Assembly (NCBI RefSeq): GCF_030137545.1 | Contig: NZ_JARUVL010000018.1 | Location: 1 to 54,237, forward strand | Direction of reading: 5' to 3' | DNA length: 54,237 bases | DNA from: Virgibacillus sp. LDC-1 | Lineage (GTDB): Bacteria > Bacillota > Bacilli > Bacillales > Amphibacillaceae | Shown: positions 44,879 to 54,018 of the stretch, in pieces | Position numbering within the stretch: the stretch's first letter is position 1 | Layout: the number at the start of each line of letters is the position of its first letter | Made by a program: the position numbers and the translations under genes | The notes under the pieces: model-generated | Seen by the model: only the letters and a program-made list of their open reading frames with translations | Database searches by the model: none | Told to the model about the DNA's origin: nothing

Positions 44879-45619
44879 TTGACGAAACGATATTGGTGGG
44901 TTATTATCACCTACATTCTTATGCAACTATCTGCACCAATTATTTTGTTCCTGGTTGGTCTTGTTCAACCAGATCTTATTCAAACAGCTCTGACAGAAGA
45001 ACAGCTTGCTACTCTGTTAACCTATTGGACAATCGGAAGCTTTGTGCTTACGTTAGTAATTGTCTTGTTCTTAATGCGTCCAGATATGCGGATGACACAA
45101 ACAAGGGACCGCGCTCCACTTGGAAACCTTATCCTTTGGTCTGTCTTAGGACTCTTTATGGCATATTTTGCGCAAGGAATCGCCGCCATGCTCGAGATGC
45201 AAATTTTCGGGATAAATCCTGGCTCTGAAAACACACAAATGATTATGGACATTGCGCGTGCCATTCCTATATTTATGATTGTACCAGCTATAATAGCACC
45301 AATTTTAGAAGAGATTATTTTCCGAAAAATTATTTTTGGTACGATCTATAAGCGAACGAACTTTGTCATTGCTGCGCTAATGTCTGCGTTTATTTTTGGG
45401 ATTATCCATGGCGAGCCTGAGCATCTATTAATTTATGCTTCCATGGGCTTTGTATTCGCTTTTCTATATGTCAAAACAAAACGAATTCTTGTTCCAATCT
45501 TCGTCCATATGGCATTAAACACGATCACCGTGTTAGTTCAATATTCATTTACACCTGAGGACATCGAAAAGATGCAGGAGCAATTAAATCAGCTACAAAT
45601 GATTTTTATTGGAGGCTAA
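44879..45619 (+). CDS. ydiL: CPBP-family intramembrane metalloprotease (YdiL-like)
   Basis: A 246-residue membrane protein with about eight helices. The three CPBP (Abi, CAAX-protease-like) motifs are present: LEEIIFRKIIF (EExxxR), FIFGIIHGEPEH (FxxxH) and PIFVHMALNT (HxxxN). TTG start with AAGGAGACG upstream. Family members are Rce1-like proteases in the membrane; bacterial ones are linked to bacteriocin immunity or signalling. The gene is divergent from groESL and followed by a YdiK-like gene, exactly as in B. subtilis, which supports the symbol. Confidence 0.9.
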   Translation: MTKRYWWVIITYILMQLSAPIILFLVGLVQPDLIQTALTEEQLATLLTYWTIGSFVLTLVIVLFLMRPDMRMTQTRDRAPLGNLILWSVLGLFMAYFAQGIAAMLEMQIFGINPGSENTQMIMDIARAIPIFMIVPAIIAPILEEIIFRKIIFGTIYKRTNFVIAALMSAFIFGIIHGEPEHLLIYASMGFVFAFLYVKTKRILVPIFVHMALNTITVLVQYSFTPEDIEKMQEQLNQLQMIFIGG

Positions 45620-45623
45620 AATC

Positions 45624-45824
45624 ATGCGGATATCACCGAAAACATCTGCGATTATCTATTTATTAATGGCCATTTTTTTCATCTATGTCGCTATAATAAG
45701 CGCTGAGGAAACAATATGGAACTTCACAACGATGCTATTTGCCATCTTTGCCACACTTGATTTAGGCATGGCAATCCGATTATTGAAACTTCATTTCCAA
45801 TTAAAGCATCAAAAAAAGGAGTAG
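45624..45824 (+). CDS. ydiK: Small membrane protein, DUF4305 (YdiK-like)
   Basis: A 66-residue protein with two membrane segments (IIYLLMAIFFIYVAII and WNFTTMLFAIFATLDLGMAI). Start at ATG 45624 (MRISPK), 8 nt after GGAGG; a longer frame overlaps the previous gene. The stop of ydiL is 5 nt upstream, so the two are co-expressed. Function unknown; identity rests on conserved position and topology. Confidence 0.82.
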   Translation: MRISPKTSAIIYLLMAIFFIYVAIISAEETIWNFTTMLFAIFATLDLGMAIRLLKLHFQLKHQKKE

Positions 45825-45843
45825 CGACACGCTACTCCTTTTT
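45815..45843 (+). terminator. Intrinsic terminator of ydiL-ydiK
   Basis: A 12-13-bp stem (AAAAGGAGTAGCG / CGCTACTCCTTTT) with a 3-nt loop and a following T-run; its left arm overlaps the end of the coding sequence. Confidence 0.85.
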
Positions 45844-45943
45844 CTATTATCGCAAACCGATTAAAGAACGAATTAATTTTTTCCAATTAAGCCGAGCGTA
45901 ATACGGCAACCCTTTAAACTAGATTAAAGAATCTAGCTAGCTG

Positions 45944-46120
45944 TTGAAATGGGTGAGACTCCTTCGGGAACAGCAACAGGGGAACGCAGACTAAAATCGC
46001 TACGTCCTGTAGCAACGTCTGCGCTAGTACGTCCTGTACGTCGAAAAATCCACTCGGAAAAGCGTATTATTTTTCCGAGTTAGTTGAGGCCGCGCCCGAG
46101 GAAAGCGAACCCATTTTCAA
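45944..46120. repeat. Structured interspersed repeat with terminal inverted repeats
   Basis: 177 bp with imperfect ends TTGAAATGGGT and ACCCATTTTCAA, and a second inner pair near CTCCTTCGGG / CCCGAGGAAAG. Inside are further stems: CGCAGAC...GTCTGCG enclosing GCTAC/GTAGC, and ACTCGGAAAA / TTTTTCCGAGT. More GC-rich than its surroundings. The GAGACTCCTTCGGGAACAGC and CCGAGGAAAGCGAACC blocks resemble extragenic repeats I know from many Bacillaceae genomes. It lies between ydiK and rex, where B. subtilis has tatAy-tatCy. The remaining sequence of this 340-bp gap is unremarkable. Confidence 0.75.
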
Positions 46121-46164
46121 ACTGCGTTGATTCAGATCCTAATTTTTTTCTCAACATGCTTCTA

Positions 46165-46812
46165 TTATTCCTTCTCGTCTGCTAGCTTTAAAGGATAGTG
46201 CTTTAAGAAATAAACCAATGCTTGTAATTCCACTGCCAAATCAATATGATGTACCCGAATATTATCTGGTACTGTAATTCGAGCAGGGGTAAAGTTCAAG
46301 ATTCCTTTAATACCCAAAGCTATTAAACGCTCTGTTACGCCGTCCGCCTCAGCAGCTGGAATCGTTAAAATGGCAACCCGTACTCCTGTGAGTCGCTGCT
46401 CCATTTCATCAATATGATAAATTGGAACACCGCCAATATCCTGTCCAATTTTTTCATTATCCGCATCAAAGGCCATCACAATTTTTGTATTATTGTTTTT
46501 CAGGAAATTATAATGTAAGAAAGCGGTTCCTAAATTACCCACCCCGATTAGTGCAACCTCGGTAAGTTCATCTTGATCCAAGGTTTTACGAAAAAATCCA
46601 AGCAAATACTCTACATTATAGCCATAGCCTTTTTTACCTAAGGCACCAAAGTAAGAAAAGTCCCTTCGTATCGTCGCTGAATCAACTTTTACCGCTTCAC
46701 TTAATTCTTTTGAGGATACGCGTGTTTTCCCCTGATGCTGTAAATTGTTCAAAAATCGATAATATAATGGTAAACGTTTCGCTGTAGCTTGTGGGATTTT
46801 ACTTTGATCCAT
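46165..46812 (-). CDS. rex: Redox-sensing transcriptional repressor Rex
   Basis: A 215-residue repressor that binds NADH/NAD+. Residues 1-~80 are the winged helix ([39 protein letters not shown]). The Rossmann fold follows with [18 protein letters not shown] and [18 protein letters not shown]. It releases operators for anaerobic and respiratory genes when NADH rises. It is the second gene after moaC, 2 nt apart. A probable Rex site lies upstream of moaC, suggesting autoregulation. Confidence 0.97.
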   Translation of the reverse strand: MDQSKIPQATAKRLPLYYRFLNNLQHQGKTRVSSKELSEAVKVDSATIRRDFSYFGALGKKGYGYNVEYLLGFFRKTLDQDELTEVALIGVGNLGTAFLHYNFLKNNNTKIVMAFDADNEKIGQDIGGVPIYHIDEMEQRLTGVRVAILTIPAAEADGVTERLIALGIKGILNFTPARITVPDNIRVHHIDLAVELQALVYFLKHYPLKLADEKE

Positions 46813-46814
46813 AA

Positions 46815-47309
46815 TTATTCCTCCTTGGCCGATCGCTTATAGTCACCGGATTTTCCACCTTTTTTCTCCATTAGATAGGTTTCTCCAATCACCATTCCTT
46901 TATCGATCGCCTTACACATGTCATATATTGTAAGCGCAGTGGCAGAAGCTGCCGTTAATGCTTCCATTTCCACGCCGGTACTGCCCTTTGTTTTCACAAA
47001 AGCTTCAATGACGAGCTCGTAGTTGTTGTCTAACGTATTCCATTGAAAAGAAATGTCAATCCCTTTTAATTGTAATGGATGACACATCGGAATCCAGTCC
47101 GATGTTTTTTTTGCAGCCATAATGCCCGCAACTTGCGCTACAGCTAAAACATCCCCTTTTTGAACCGTTTTCGCAGTAATTCGCTCGTATATTTCTCTTG
47201 AGACGTGGACACTAGTTCTTGCCAGCGCAACCCGCTCGGTTTCCTGCTTATGACTAATATCGACCATCCGTGCTCTACCTTGGGCATTAAAATGGGTGAA
47301 ATCTGACAT
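46815..47309 (-). CDS. moaC: Cyclic pyranopterin monophosphate synthase MoaC
   Basis: A 164-residue enzyme of molybdenum cofactor synthesis: [14 protein letters not shown], the catalytic [27 protein letters not shown] block, and the C-terminal GGKSGDYKR are all conserved. Start at ATG 47309 (MSDFTHFN) after GAGGAG; the longer frame adds an implausible stretch. Co-transcribed with rex. Confidence 0.96.
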   Translation of the reverse strand: MSDFTHFNAQGRARMVDISHKQETERVALARTSVHVSREIYERITAKTVQKGDVLAVAQVAGIMAAKKTSDWIPMCHPLQLKGIDISFQWNTLDNNYELVIEAFVKTKGSTGVEMEALTAASATALTIYDMCKAIDKGMVIGETYLMEKKGGKSGDYKRSAKEE

Positions 47310-47487
47310 ATACTCAACTCCTCTAAAAGAGATAGAAAGCGTTCCAAATTCATCCCCACGTATTATAACAAAAATAAGTAAAACAATATACTTTCTCCAC
47401 CTTGGAAGCAGCGATAATCTCATTATTTATATTTATTTCAGTAATCGAATGATCCTGCCTCTATTCTAGCAGAAAACCCTATAAAAG

Positions 47488-47505
47488 TCGTGATTTATTT
47501 CACAA
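47488..47505. promoter_or_regulatory. Probable Rex operator
   Basis: TCGTGATTTATTTCACAA matches the Rex box TTGTGAA-N4-TTCACAA at 12 of 14 fixed positions. It lies between the divergent moaC-rex and ydiF genes. On the minus strand its TTGTGA is a -35-like element with TATAGG 16 nt further on, so binding could block a moaC-rex promoter. Autoregulation is inferred. Confidence 0.55.
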
Positions 47506-47561
47506 TAGTATTGCCTGTCCGTTTCAATATGCGATACACTGATAATATTGAGGTGAGACGT

Positions 47562-49484
47562 ATGATAATTATGCAATTAAACGGGATTGGTAAATCCTAT
47601 GGCGCAGAAGAAATCATTCATAATATAAAGCTTGAAATAAAGGATCAGGACCGTATTGCCATTGTCGGCCGAAATGGTGCAGGGAAATCAACCTTACTCA
47701 AAATTATGGCTGGTGAAGAAACCTATGATGAAGGAGAATTGTTTAAACCGAAGGAGCTTACCATTGGTTACTTGTCCCAGCATACTGGTTTAGAGTCCAA
47801 TCAATCCATTTGGGATGAAATGCAGGCTGTATTTGCATCGTTAATCGCGCAAGAAAAGGAGTTACGCTTATTAGAACAAAAGATGGCAGACGCTTCTTCA
47901 CACACACCTGAAGCGTACGAGAAAATTCTCCAGGAATATGACCGGTTACAGCATGCCTTTTCAGAAAACGGTGGATATAGCTATGAAGCCGACATCAAAG
48001 CCGTTCTAACAGGGCTTCATTTTCAAAACTATGATTATGAAACACCAATTAGCGAGCTTAGTGGCGGTCAGAAAACAAGATTAGCCTTAGGTAAATTACT
48101 GTTACTAAAGCCTGCGCTGCTTATTTTAGACGAGCCAACGAACCACTTAGACATTGATACATTAGCTTGGCTAGAAAGCTATCTCTCTGCTTATCCTGGC
48201 GCAGTAGTGATTGTCTCTCACGATCGCTATTTCTTAGATAAGACTGTGTCTATCGTTTATGAAATATCACGCCATCGCATGAAGCGTTATAAAGGGAGCT
48301 ACACGAAATATTTAGAGCAAAAAGCACTCGATTATGAACAGGATCTAAAGGAATTTGAAAAGCAGCAAACGGAAATTAAAAAGATGGAAGATTTTATCCA
48401 ACGCAATATCGTTCGTGCATCAACTACAAAACGTGCACAAAGCAGAAGAAAGCAATTAGAGAAAATGGACGTAATGGACCGACCATTAGGAGATGAATCT
48501 TCTGCTTCCATCTCTTTTCAAGTAAACAAACGAAGCGGAAACGATGTTGTTCAAATAAAGCAACTCGCTTTTCAATATGAAGAGGATGCCGCACCTCTTT
48601 TTCAAGGTGTTGACTTACAGCTACAACGTGGTGACCGAGTAGCCATTGTTGGTCCGAATGGTGTTGGCAAAACAACGCTTCTAAAAACCATACTTGGTAA
48701 GCTAAAGCCTATTCAAGGAACGATTCAACTTGGAACAAATGTGGAAATCGGCTTTTATGATCAGGAGCAAGCGAATCTCAACTCCAACAAAACCGTTTTA
48801 CAGGAGCTTTGGGACGAGCATCCAACAATTAATGAAAAGGATATTCGCACCGTTTTAGGCAATTTCTTGTTTTCAGGAGATGATGTATTAAAGCCTGTTT
48901 ATGCATTAAGTGGTGGAGAAAAGGCAAGACTTGCACTTGCAAAGCTGCGTATGAAAAAAGCAAATCTACTTATTTTAGATGAGCCGACCAACCATTTAGA
49001 TTTAGATAGCAAGGAAGTATTAGAGGCAGCGCTAATTGACTTTCCGGGGACAATTATATTTGTTTCCCATGACCGCTATTTTATTAATACGATTGCTGAT
49101 CAAATCGTTGAAATGGAGAAGGATGGCGTCACCCTTTATTTAGGGAACTATGATTACTATATCGAAAAAAAGCAGGAAGAATTAGAGTATGCACAATTAG
49201 AAAATGTGGAAACAAAGGAAACAGAAGTAGATACGAATAAGCGGACCTTTCAAGAGGAAAAAAAGCTACAAAGTGAACGTAGGAAAATAGAGCGGCAAAT
49301 TGCCAAGCTCGAACAATCGATCGAGGAATTGGAACAAAAGCTACTTCTTTTAGAGGAGCAAATGGCTGACCCTGCTGTTTATCAGGACCATGAAAAAGCA
49401 TTAGAACTGACGAAGGAAGCAAATGGTGTGAAACAGGAAATTGAACAACAAATGGAAGAATGGACTGCACTGCAAGAAGCGTAA
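47562..49484 (+). CDS. ydiF: ABC-F family ATPase (YdiF-like)
   Basis: A 640-residue cytoplasmic protein with two ABC domains and no membrane segment. Walker A motifs are GRNGAGKSTLLK and GPNGVGKTTLLK; signatures LSGGQKTRLALG and LSGGEKARLALA; Walker B LLILDEPTNHLD in both. A linker (P-site tRNA interaction motif region, KALDYEQDLKEFEKQQTEIKKMEDFIQRN) joins the domains, and a Glu/Lys-rich coiled coil (~570-640) ends the protein. ABC-F proteins act on the ribosome. Start at ATG 47562 after GAGGTGAG; the longer frame has no site. Position between tsaD and moaC matches B. subtilis ydiF. Confidence 0.95.
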   Translation: MIIMQLNGIGKSYGAEEIIHNIKLEIKDQDRIAIVGRNGAGKSTLLKIMAGEETYDEGELFKPKELTIGYLSQHTGLESNQSIWDEMQAVFASLIAQEKELRLLEQKMADASSHTPEAYEKILQEYDRLQHAFSENGGYSYEADIKAVLTGLHFQNYDYETPISELSGGQKTRLALGKLLLLKPALLILDEPTNHLDIDTLAWLESYLSAYPGAVVIVSHDRYFLDKTVSIVYEISRHRMKRYKGSYTKYLEQKALDYEQDLKEFEKQQTEIKKMEDFIQRNIVRASTTKRAQSRRKQLEKMDVMDRPLGDESSASISFQVNKRSGNDVVQIKQLAFQYEEDAAPLFQGVDLQLQRGDRVAIVGPNGVGKTTLLKTILGKLKPIQGTIQLGTNVEIGFYDQEQANLNSNKTVLQELWDEHPTINEKDIRTVLGNFLFSGDDVLKPVYALSGGEKARLALAKLRMKKANLLILDEPTNHLDLDSKEVLEAALIDFPGTIIFVSHDRYFINTIADQIVEMEKDGVTLYLGNYDYYIEKKQEELEYAQLENVETKETEVDTNKRTFQEEKKLQSERRKIERQIAKLEQSIEELEQKLLLLEEQMADPAVYQDHEKALELTKEANGVKQEIEQQMEEWTALQEA

Positions 49485-49510
49485 AATAGGAAAATTTTCT
49501 TTTACTAATT

Positions 49511-49563
49511 AAAAATCCGAACTGATTCATCGCTACATGCGGAATCATCGTTCGGATTTTTTT
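49511..49563. terminator. Terminator after ydiF
   Basis: Stem AAAATCCGAAC / GTTCGGATTTT with a 28-nt loop and following T-run; the left A-run lets it act on the minus strand too. Confidence 0.75.
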
Positions 49564-49633
49564 GATCAATTATTTAAAGAAGGCTCCTTGGAATGAAATC
49601 TCACCCTTCTACGTTATTAATCAATATTATAAG

Positions 49634-49804
49634 TTATTCAGATAATCCACAGGTCTATCCACTGAAAAAAGGCTTTACATCAAGATATTAACAAAGTTAT
49701 ACACATTATCCACAGAAAATAATTGATTTATCCACTATTCTCTCCACAAAGTCAATGCTATTTCTATCCCGTTTTACCTTATTTACCCACACGGTTGTGG
49801 ATAA
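49634..49804. promoter_or_regulatory. DnaA-box cluster between ydiF and tsaD
   Basis: Perfect TTATNCACA boxes occur at 49697-49705 (TTATACACA), 49706-49714 (TTATCCACA, directly abutting) and, on the minus strand, 49796-49804. One-mismatch boxes lie at 49634 (TTATTCAGA), 49643 (TAATCCACA), 49728 (TTATCCACT) and 49783 (TTACCCACA); weaker ones at 49655 and 49740. This gives at least seven candidate sites in 171 bp. B. subtilis is known to have a DnaA-box cluster in the corresponding gcp-ydiF gap that helps regulate initiation. No gene lies in the gap. Confidence 0.88.
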
Positions 49805-49808
49805 CTGT

Positions 49809-50819
49809 TTATCTTAATGGTAAAGACGGATTCGCATTTAAATCTAATCCTGCGCGTTTTCCTTGTTCAAAAGAAATCGTTCCTGCAGCTGCAATCATTG
49901 CCGCATTATCTGTACAAAGCTGTAATGGTGGAATAACTAATGGGATATCGGTTTCTGAAAATCTGTTAACTAATGCATTTCTTAATCCTTTATTAGCAGC
50001 GACACCTCCAGCAACGATAACCTGGTTCACTTGATATTTTTTGGCTGCCTGAAAGGTCTTTGTTGTCAGCACATCAATAACGCTTGCTTGAAAGCTTGCT
50101 GCAATATCTTCGTTCTTTAATGCTTCATCACGCTGCTTTGCATTGTGAATAAAGTTAATAACTGCTGACTTTAAGCCACTAAAACTAAAATCAAAGCTTC
50201 CCTCTTCTAACCAGGCCCGTGGGAAATCAATCGTTGCTTCACCTTGGGCAGCAAGGCGGTCTATTTGTGGACCACCGGGATATGGCAAGCCAAGCATTCT
50301 TGCTACTTTATCATATGCTTCCCCAGCTGCATCATCACGTGTTTCACCGATCACTTCATACTGACCATGCGCTTTCATAACGACAAGCTCGGTATGGCCA
50401 CCTGAAACGATTAATGCGAGCAATGGAAATTGAAAATCAGCAACAAAACGATTGGCATAAATATGTCCTGCTATATGATGCACACCAATTAAAGGCTTTT
50501 GTTTGGCAAATGCTATTGCTTTCGCAGCATTCACACCGATCAACAATGCCCCAACTAACCCTGGCCCTTCTGTTACTGCAATGGCATCAATGTCATCCCA
50601 GCTTAGCTTGGATTGTTCTATCGCTTCTTCTAGAACGAGCGTAATTTGTTCTACATGGTGACGAGAAGCAATCTCTGGAACAACACCACCAAATCGTTTA
50701 TGACTTTCAATTTGCGAAGCGACCACATTTGTAATAATTTCGCTTCCATTTTTAACGATTGCTACTGCTGTTTCATCACAGCTCGTTTCGATTCCTAAAA
50801 TATACGTATCCTTTTTCAT
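49809..50819 (-). CDS. tsaD: tRNA N6-adenosine threonylcarbamoyltransferase TsaD
   Basis: A 336-residue enzyme that transfers threonylcarbamoyl to A37 of ANN-decoding tRNAs together with TsaB and Tsa[18 protein letters not shown] is the ASKHA phosphate loop; [11 protein letters not shown] holds the metal-binding Hxxx[28 protein letters not shown] and [13 protein letters not shown] are conserved. Start ATG 50819 overlaps the rimI stop (TAATG). Formerly gcp/ydiE. Last gene of the thiL-tsaE-tsaB-rimI-tsaD operon. Confidence 0.97.
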   Translation of the reverse strand: MKKDTYILGIETSCDETAVAIVKNGSEIITNVVASQIESHKRFGGVVPEIASRHHVEQITLVLEEAIEQSKLSWDDIDAIAVTEGPGLVGALLIGVNAAKAIAFAKQKPLIGVHHIAGHIYANRFVADFQFPLLALIVSGGHTELVVMKAHGQYEVIGETRDDAAGEAYDKVARMLGLPYPGGPQIDRLAAQGEATIDFPRAWLEEGSFDFSFSGLKSAVINFIHNAKQRDEALKNEDIAASFQASVIDVLTTKTFQAAKKYQVNQVIVAGGVAANKGLRNALVNRFSETDIPLVIPPLQLCTDNAAMIAAAGTISFEQGKRAGLDLNANPSLPLR

Positions 50820-51265
50820 TATAAATTCACCCACATTACTACCGCATCCTCTTGATTATCGGAATAATAATTTTTACGTATGCCACCTGGTACAAGTCCA
50901 AATTTTTGATACATACGTTGTGCCACAATATTCGAAAGCCGGACTTCCAAAGAAAGCCTGGTGGCTCCTAACTGCATTGCTTGCTGAACAGTAAATTGAA
51001 ATAACTTCTCTCCATACTTATTGCCACGATAAGCTGGTGAAATGGCGATATTCGTTATTTGTGCATCTTCAAATACGGACCATAAACCAGCATAACCAAT
51101 AATTACATCGTCAATGATTGCCACAAAATAATGCGCGTGATCGTTTTTTACGATTTCTTGATAAAATATCTCTGGTGGCCATGGACTAGTAAACGAAGCT
51201 TCCTCTACTACTGCTACCTGGTCAATATCTGCTATTTCCATTTTTCGAATCGTTAGCTCAGCCAT
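50819..51265 (-). CDS. rimI: Ribosomal protein S18 alanine N-acetyltransferase RimI
   Basis: A 148-residue GNAT enzyme. [17 protein letters not shown] is the RimI substrate region, [22 protein letters not shown] the acetyl-CoA loop, and [29 protein letters not shown] the C-terminal block. Start ATG 51265 (MAELTIRK) overlaps the tsaB end by 8 nt. It probably acetylates the N-terminus of ribosomal protein S18; gene order with tsaB and tsaD supports this. Confidence 0.93.
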   Translation of the reverse strand: MAELTIRKMEIADIDQVAVVEEASFTSPWPPEIFYQEIVKNDHAHYFVAIIDDVIIGYAGLWSVFEDAQITNIAISPAYRGNKYGEKLFQFTVQQAMQLGATRLSLEVRLSNIVAQRMYQKFGLVPGGIRKNYYSDNQEDAVVMWVNL

Positions 51266-51965
51266 CCTGTCGATGTTCTCCTTGCGCTTTAAGCCAATTT
51301 GCCTCTGCCTCTGCAAGACGTAAATAATTCGGCTTTAGTGCATGCACCGTATCACCTGAAAGCTCTTTACCAGCATAAGCTAGATAAGCTGGACTAGTAT
51401 GGTGGAAAGGCTCTTCGGGAATAATCGCTAAGTCTCCTAATTGCGCTAAAATAACCTCCTGATGCTTCTCCATATCAGGACTTAAAAATAAAACCGACTT
51501 CTGCAAAGCTTTTAATTTTTCTAGCCAATCTGTTAGTAAAATATTCCTGTCATCCAAGAGTGTGTGCATTTTTCCTGCACGCCACTCATATAAGCCTGTA
51601 TAAACTAACCCACGGCGCGCATCAAAGAAAGGGGAAATAACAGACTGTGAAAACCTGCCTTGAAATGCTAAAGCATTCAGACTGGAAACGCCGACTACGG
51701 GGATGTTCAATGCCCACCCTAACGTTTTCGCAGTCGTTAATCCAATGCGAACACCAGTATAAGAGCCAGGACCTTGAGCAACGACAATCTTCTCTAATTG
51801 CTCTGGAGTAATTTGCACTTCTTTCATTAATTGATCAACCGCAGGCATTAATCGCACCGAATGATTTTTCGCCATATTTGTGATGATTTGACCAATTAAT
51901 TGGTCATCCTTTAAAATTGCTACACCTAACGCATTGTTCGATGTATCTATTGCAAGTATATACAT
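51258..51965 (-). CDS. tsaB: tRNA threonylcarbamoyladenosine synthesis protein TsaB
   Basis: A 235-residue ASKHA-fold partner of TsaD. YILAIDTSNNALGVAIL, KNHSVRLMPAVDQLM and VAQGPGSYTGVRIGLTTAKTLGWAL are the family motifs. It is a scaffold, not a catalyst. The C-terminal part is variable. Lies between tsaE (20-nt gap) and rimI (8-nt overlap). Confidence 0.95.
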   Translation of the reverse strand: MYILAIDTSNNALGVAILKDDQLIGQIITNMAKNHSVRLMPAVDQLMKEVQITPEQLEKIVVAQGPGSYTGVRIGLTTAKTLGWALNIPVVGVSSLNALAFQGRFSQSVISPFFDARRGLVYTGLYEWRAGKMHTLLDDRNILLTDWLEKLKALQKSVLFLSPDMEKHQEVILAQLGDLAIIPEEPFHHTSPAYLAYAGKELSGDTVHALKPNYLRLAEAEANWLKAQGEHRQDG

Positions 51966-51985
51966 TGATTGTAGCTCCTCACATC

Positions 51986-52441
51986 TTATCCAATTAGTTC
52001 ATTTACAATAACCTCAAAATGAAGCCCTTGTGGTTGGAATATCATCCGTCGACGATGCTCATCCACATGTTCTATTGTAATATTTAATCTTTCCTTAGGT
52101 AGGTAGTCTTCAATAAATTGCGCCCACTCTACTACCGTTATCCCATCACCGTAAAAATACTCTTCAAAGCCGATATCTTCCTCTGAATGCTCTAATCGAT
52201 ATACATCCATATGGTATAGAGGAAGCTCACCAGCGTATTCTTTTATAATCGTGAAGGTTGGACTGTTTACCGTTTGCTTGACACCCAGCCCGTTTGCTAG
52301 CCCTTTTGTAAAGGTCGTCTTACCTGCTCCTAAGTCCCCTTCCAATGTAAGTACATCTCCAGGTTTTAGCAACAAGGCCAGTCGTTCAGCAATTTGTAAT
52401 GTTTCCTCTCTAGTTGCTACATTGATTTCAATCTCTTTCAT
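51986..52441 (-). CDS. tsaE: tRNA threonylcarbamoyladenosine synthesis ATPase TsaE
   Basis: A 151-residue P-loop ATPase: LEGDLGAGKTTFTKGLANGLGV (Walker A), TVNSPTFTIIKEYAG and MDVYRL, and GFEEYFYGDGITVVEWAQF with the WAE-type motif. ATP hydrolysis drives turnover of the TsaBD complex. 8 nt after thiL. Confidence 0.96.
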   Translation of the reverse strand: MKEIEINVATREETLQIAERLALLLKPGDVLTLEGDLGAGKTTFTKGLANGLGVKQTVNSPTFTIIKEYAGELPLYHMDVYRLEHSEEDIGFEEYFYGDGITVVEWAQFIEDYLPKERLNITIEHVDEHRRRMIFQPQGLHFEVIVNELIG

Positions 52442-52449
52442 GTTATCAC

Positions 52450-53421
52450 CTACTTCAAATGAGTATACCCATCTTTTTTTAAACGATTTATCTGATTGTT
52501 TTTGCTATGTAAAAAAACATTTGCTGTTTCATGCGCGCTTGAGACGCAACCTATTTTAGTGACCAGCGTATTTGTTTTTTTAGCAGCCTCTTCAACGATT
52601 TTCCAATCCGATGGTGCCACCGCTCCAACTAATTCAAAATCCTCTCCACCATAATATTTCCACTTTTTTTGTTGGTCCTTGGAAAACTGATCGAAGGACG
52701 GATAAACAGGAATAGAGGATTCAAACAAGTGGATGTCTACCATGGAAGCTTCCGCAATTTCATTCGCCTCACTAGCTATTCCATCACTAATATCATTTAA
52801 AGCTACTCTTTTTATAGCACGCAACTCCCTTGCAAGGGAAACTTGTGGAAAAGGAGTCCGATGACGTTGTATATAATAATTGGCATCTTTATATTTTTTT
52901 TGGGGATGCCCTATGATATGAAAACCTGCTTGCGAGTCACCTAAAGTCCCAGTTACAAAAACAATATCTCCTGTTTTAGCATCATTGCGATATCTCGCTT
53001 TGTCCTTTTCAACAAAACCAACTACCGTTATCGACAAAGTTAATTCCTTGCCAGAAACCGTATCTCCACCCATTAAATCCATTTGATAGTGTGTGGCAAG
53101 CTCTCTCATTCCAGCAAAAATAGCGGAAATATCAGCATTACTCCACGTTTTCGGAATTACGACAGAGACGAAATAAAAGGCAGGAACTGCTCCCATTGCA
53201 GCTAAATCACTTAAATTAGCAGCCAATGCTCGGTATCCAATATGTGTAGCGTTCATCGTATGCTTTGAAAAATGAACTCCATCCACAAAGGTATCTACGG
53301 ATGTAACGATATCCATTCCGGCCTGTCGAAACACTGCTGCATCGTCTCCAATACCCTTAATCACCGAATTTTGTTTATAGCTTTTTGGTGTAATCGAGCG
53401 GATAAAGGAAAACTCGTCCAT
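52450..53421 (-). CDS. thiL: Thiamine-monophosphate kinase ThiL
   Basis: A 323-residue kinase making thiamine diphosphate. GIGDDAAVF, VDTFVDGVHF, LAANLSDLAAMGA, LMGGDTVSGKELTLSI and LNDISDGIASE are the ThiL/PurM-fold motifs for Mg-ATP. First gene of the operon. No TPP riboswitch was seen upstream. The C-terminal GGEDFELVG is also conserved. Confidence 0.96.
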   Translation of the reverse strand: MDEFSFIRSITPKSYKQNSVIKGIGDDAAVFRQAGMDIVTSVDTFVDGVHFSKHTMNATHIGYRALAANLSDLAAMGAVPAFYFVSVVIPKTWSNADISAIFAGMRELATHYQMDLMGGDTVSGKELTLSITVVGFVEKDKARYRNDAKTGDIVFVTGTLGDSQAGFHIIGHPQKKYKDANYYIQRHRTPFPQVSLARELRAIKRVALNDISDGIASEANEIAEASMVDIHLFESSIPVYPSFDQFSKDQQKKWKYYGGEDFELVGAVAPSDWKIVEEAAKKTNTLVTKIGCVSSAHETANVFLHSKNNQINRLKKDGYTHLK

Positions 53422-53553
53422 TTTTAAACACTCCTACTCATCTTTAACAATAAAGCAAATATAATTTCAGTATATCAGATTCATTCTAAGAATTATCATA
53501 TAAACTCTTTTACTTTACTTACACTGTGCATCTATTAAAAAAGATCCATGTAA

Positions 53554-53590
53554 CGAAAAAACACATGATGCCAAATGGCATCATGTGTTA
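53554..53590 (-). terminator. Terminator of the rRNA-tRNA operon
   Basis: A 13-bp stem (AACACATGATGCC / GGCATCATGTGTT) with a 4-nt loop, followed on the minus strand by TTTTTTCG. It lies just past tRNA-Asp and separates the rRNA operon from thiL. The rest of 53422-53553 is AT-rich and probably holds the thiL promoter. Confidence 0.9.
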
Positions 53591-53618
53591 TATGTATAGT
53601 GGAAATGTAAAGTATAAA

Positions 53619-53695
53619 TGGCGGTCCGGACGGGACTCGAACCCGCGACCTCCTGCGTGACAGGCAGGCATTCTAACCAACTGAACTACCGGACC
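53619..53695 (-). tRNA. tRNA-Asp (GTC)
   Basis: 77 nt with encoded CCA. The acceptor arm GGTCCGG / CCGGACC pairs fully, discriminator is G, the anticodon loop CTGTCAC gives GTC between CCTGC and GCAGG, and the T-arm has GGTTCGAGTCC. Second tRNA after the 5S gene. Confidence 0.97.
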
Positions 53696-53798
53696 ATTTA
53701 CAGAAAATATATTTCTAGCAAAAAAGTAATTCGCACTTTACAGCACTTCTTGTTTTCAACGAACAGGAAGTGATTTATTTTAATGAAGCATAAACAAT

Positions 53799-53876
<78 letters not shown>

Positions 53877-53983
53877 ATAATAAGAATAAATTGAATGTAG
53901 TCATGCAACTGTTGACAGTTACTGTTCGTCGTTGCACTCCTCACAAGCCTGCACATAGTCGTTTTTCGATGATGCTTGCGGCT

Positions 53984-54000
53984 TGCTCCACCCCGCGATA
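53984..54000 (-). repeat. Truncated copy of the tRNA-fMet 5' end
   Basis: Seventeen bases, reading TATCGCGGGGTGGAGCA on the minus strand, are identical to 53879-53863, which covers the first 14 bases of tRNA-fMet and 3 upstream bases. The copy then diverges. It lies between the 5S gene and the intact tRNA, as if a tRNA had been partly lost by recombination. Confidence 0.8.
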
Positions 54001-54018
54001 TTAAAAATAATATGTTTC

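Noticed and set aside
53422-53560. TPP riboswitch upstream of thiL
   Set aside because: No conserved TPP-aptamer blocks are present; only AT-rich sequence and the rRNA operon terminator.
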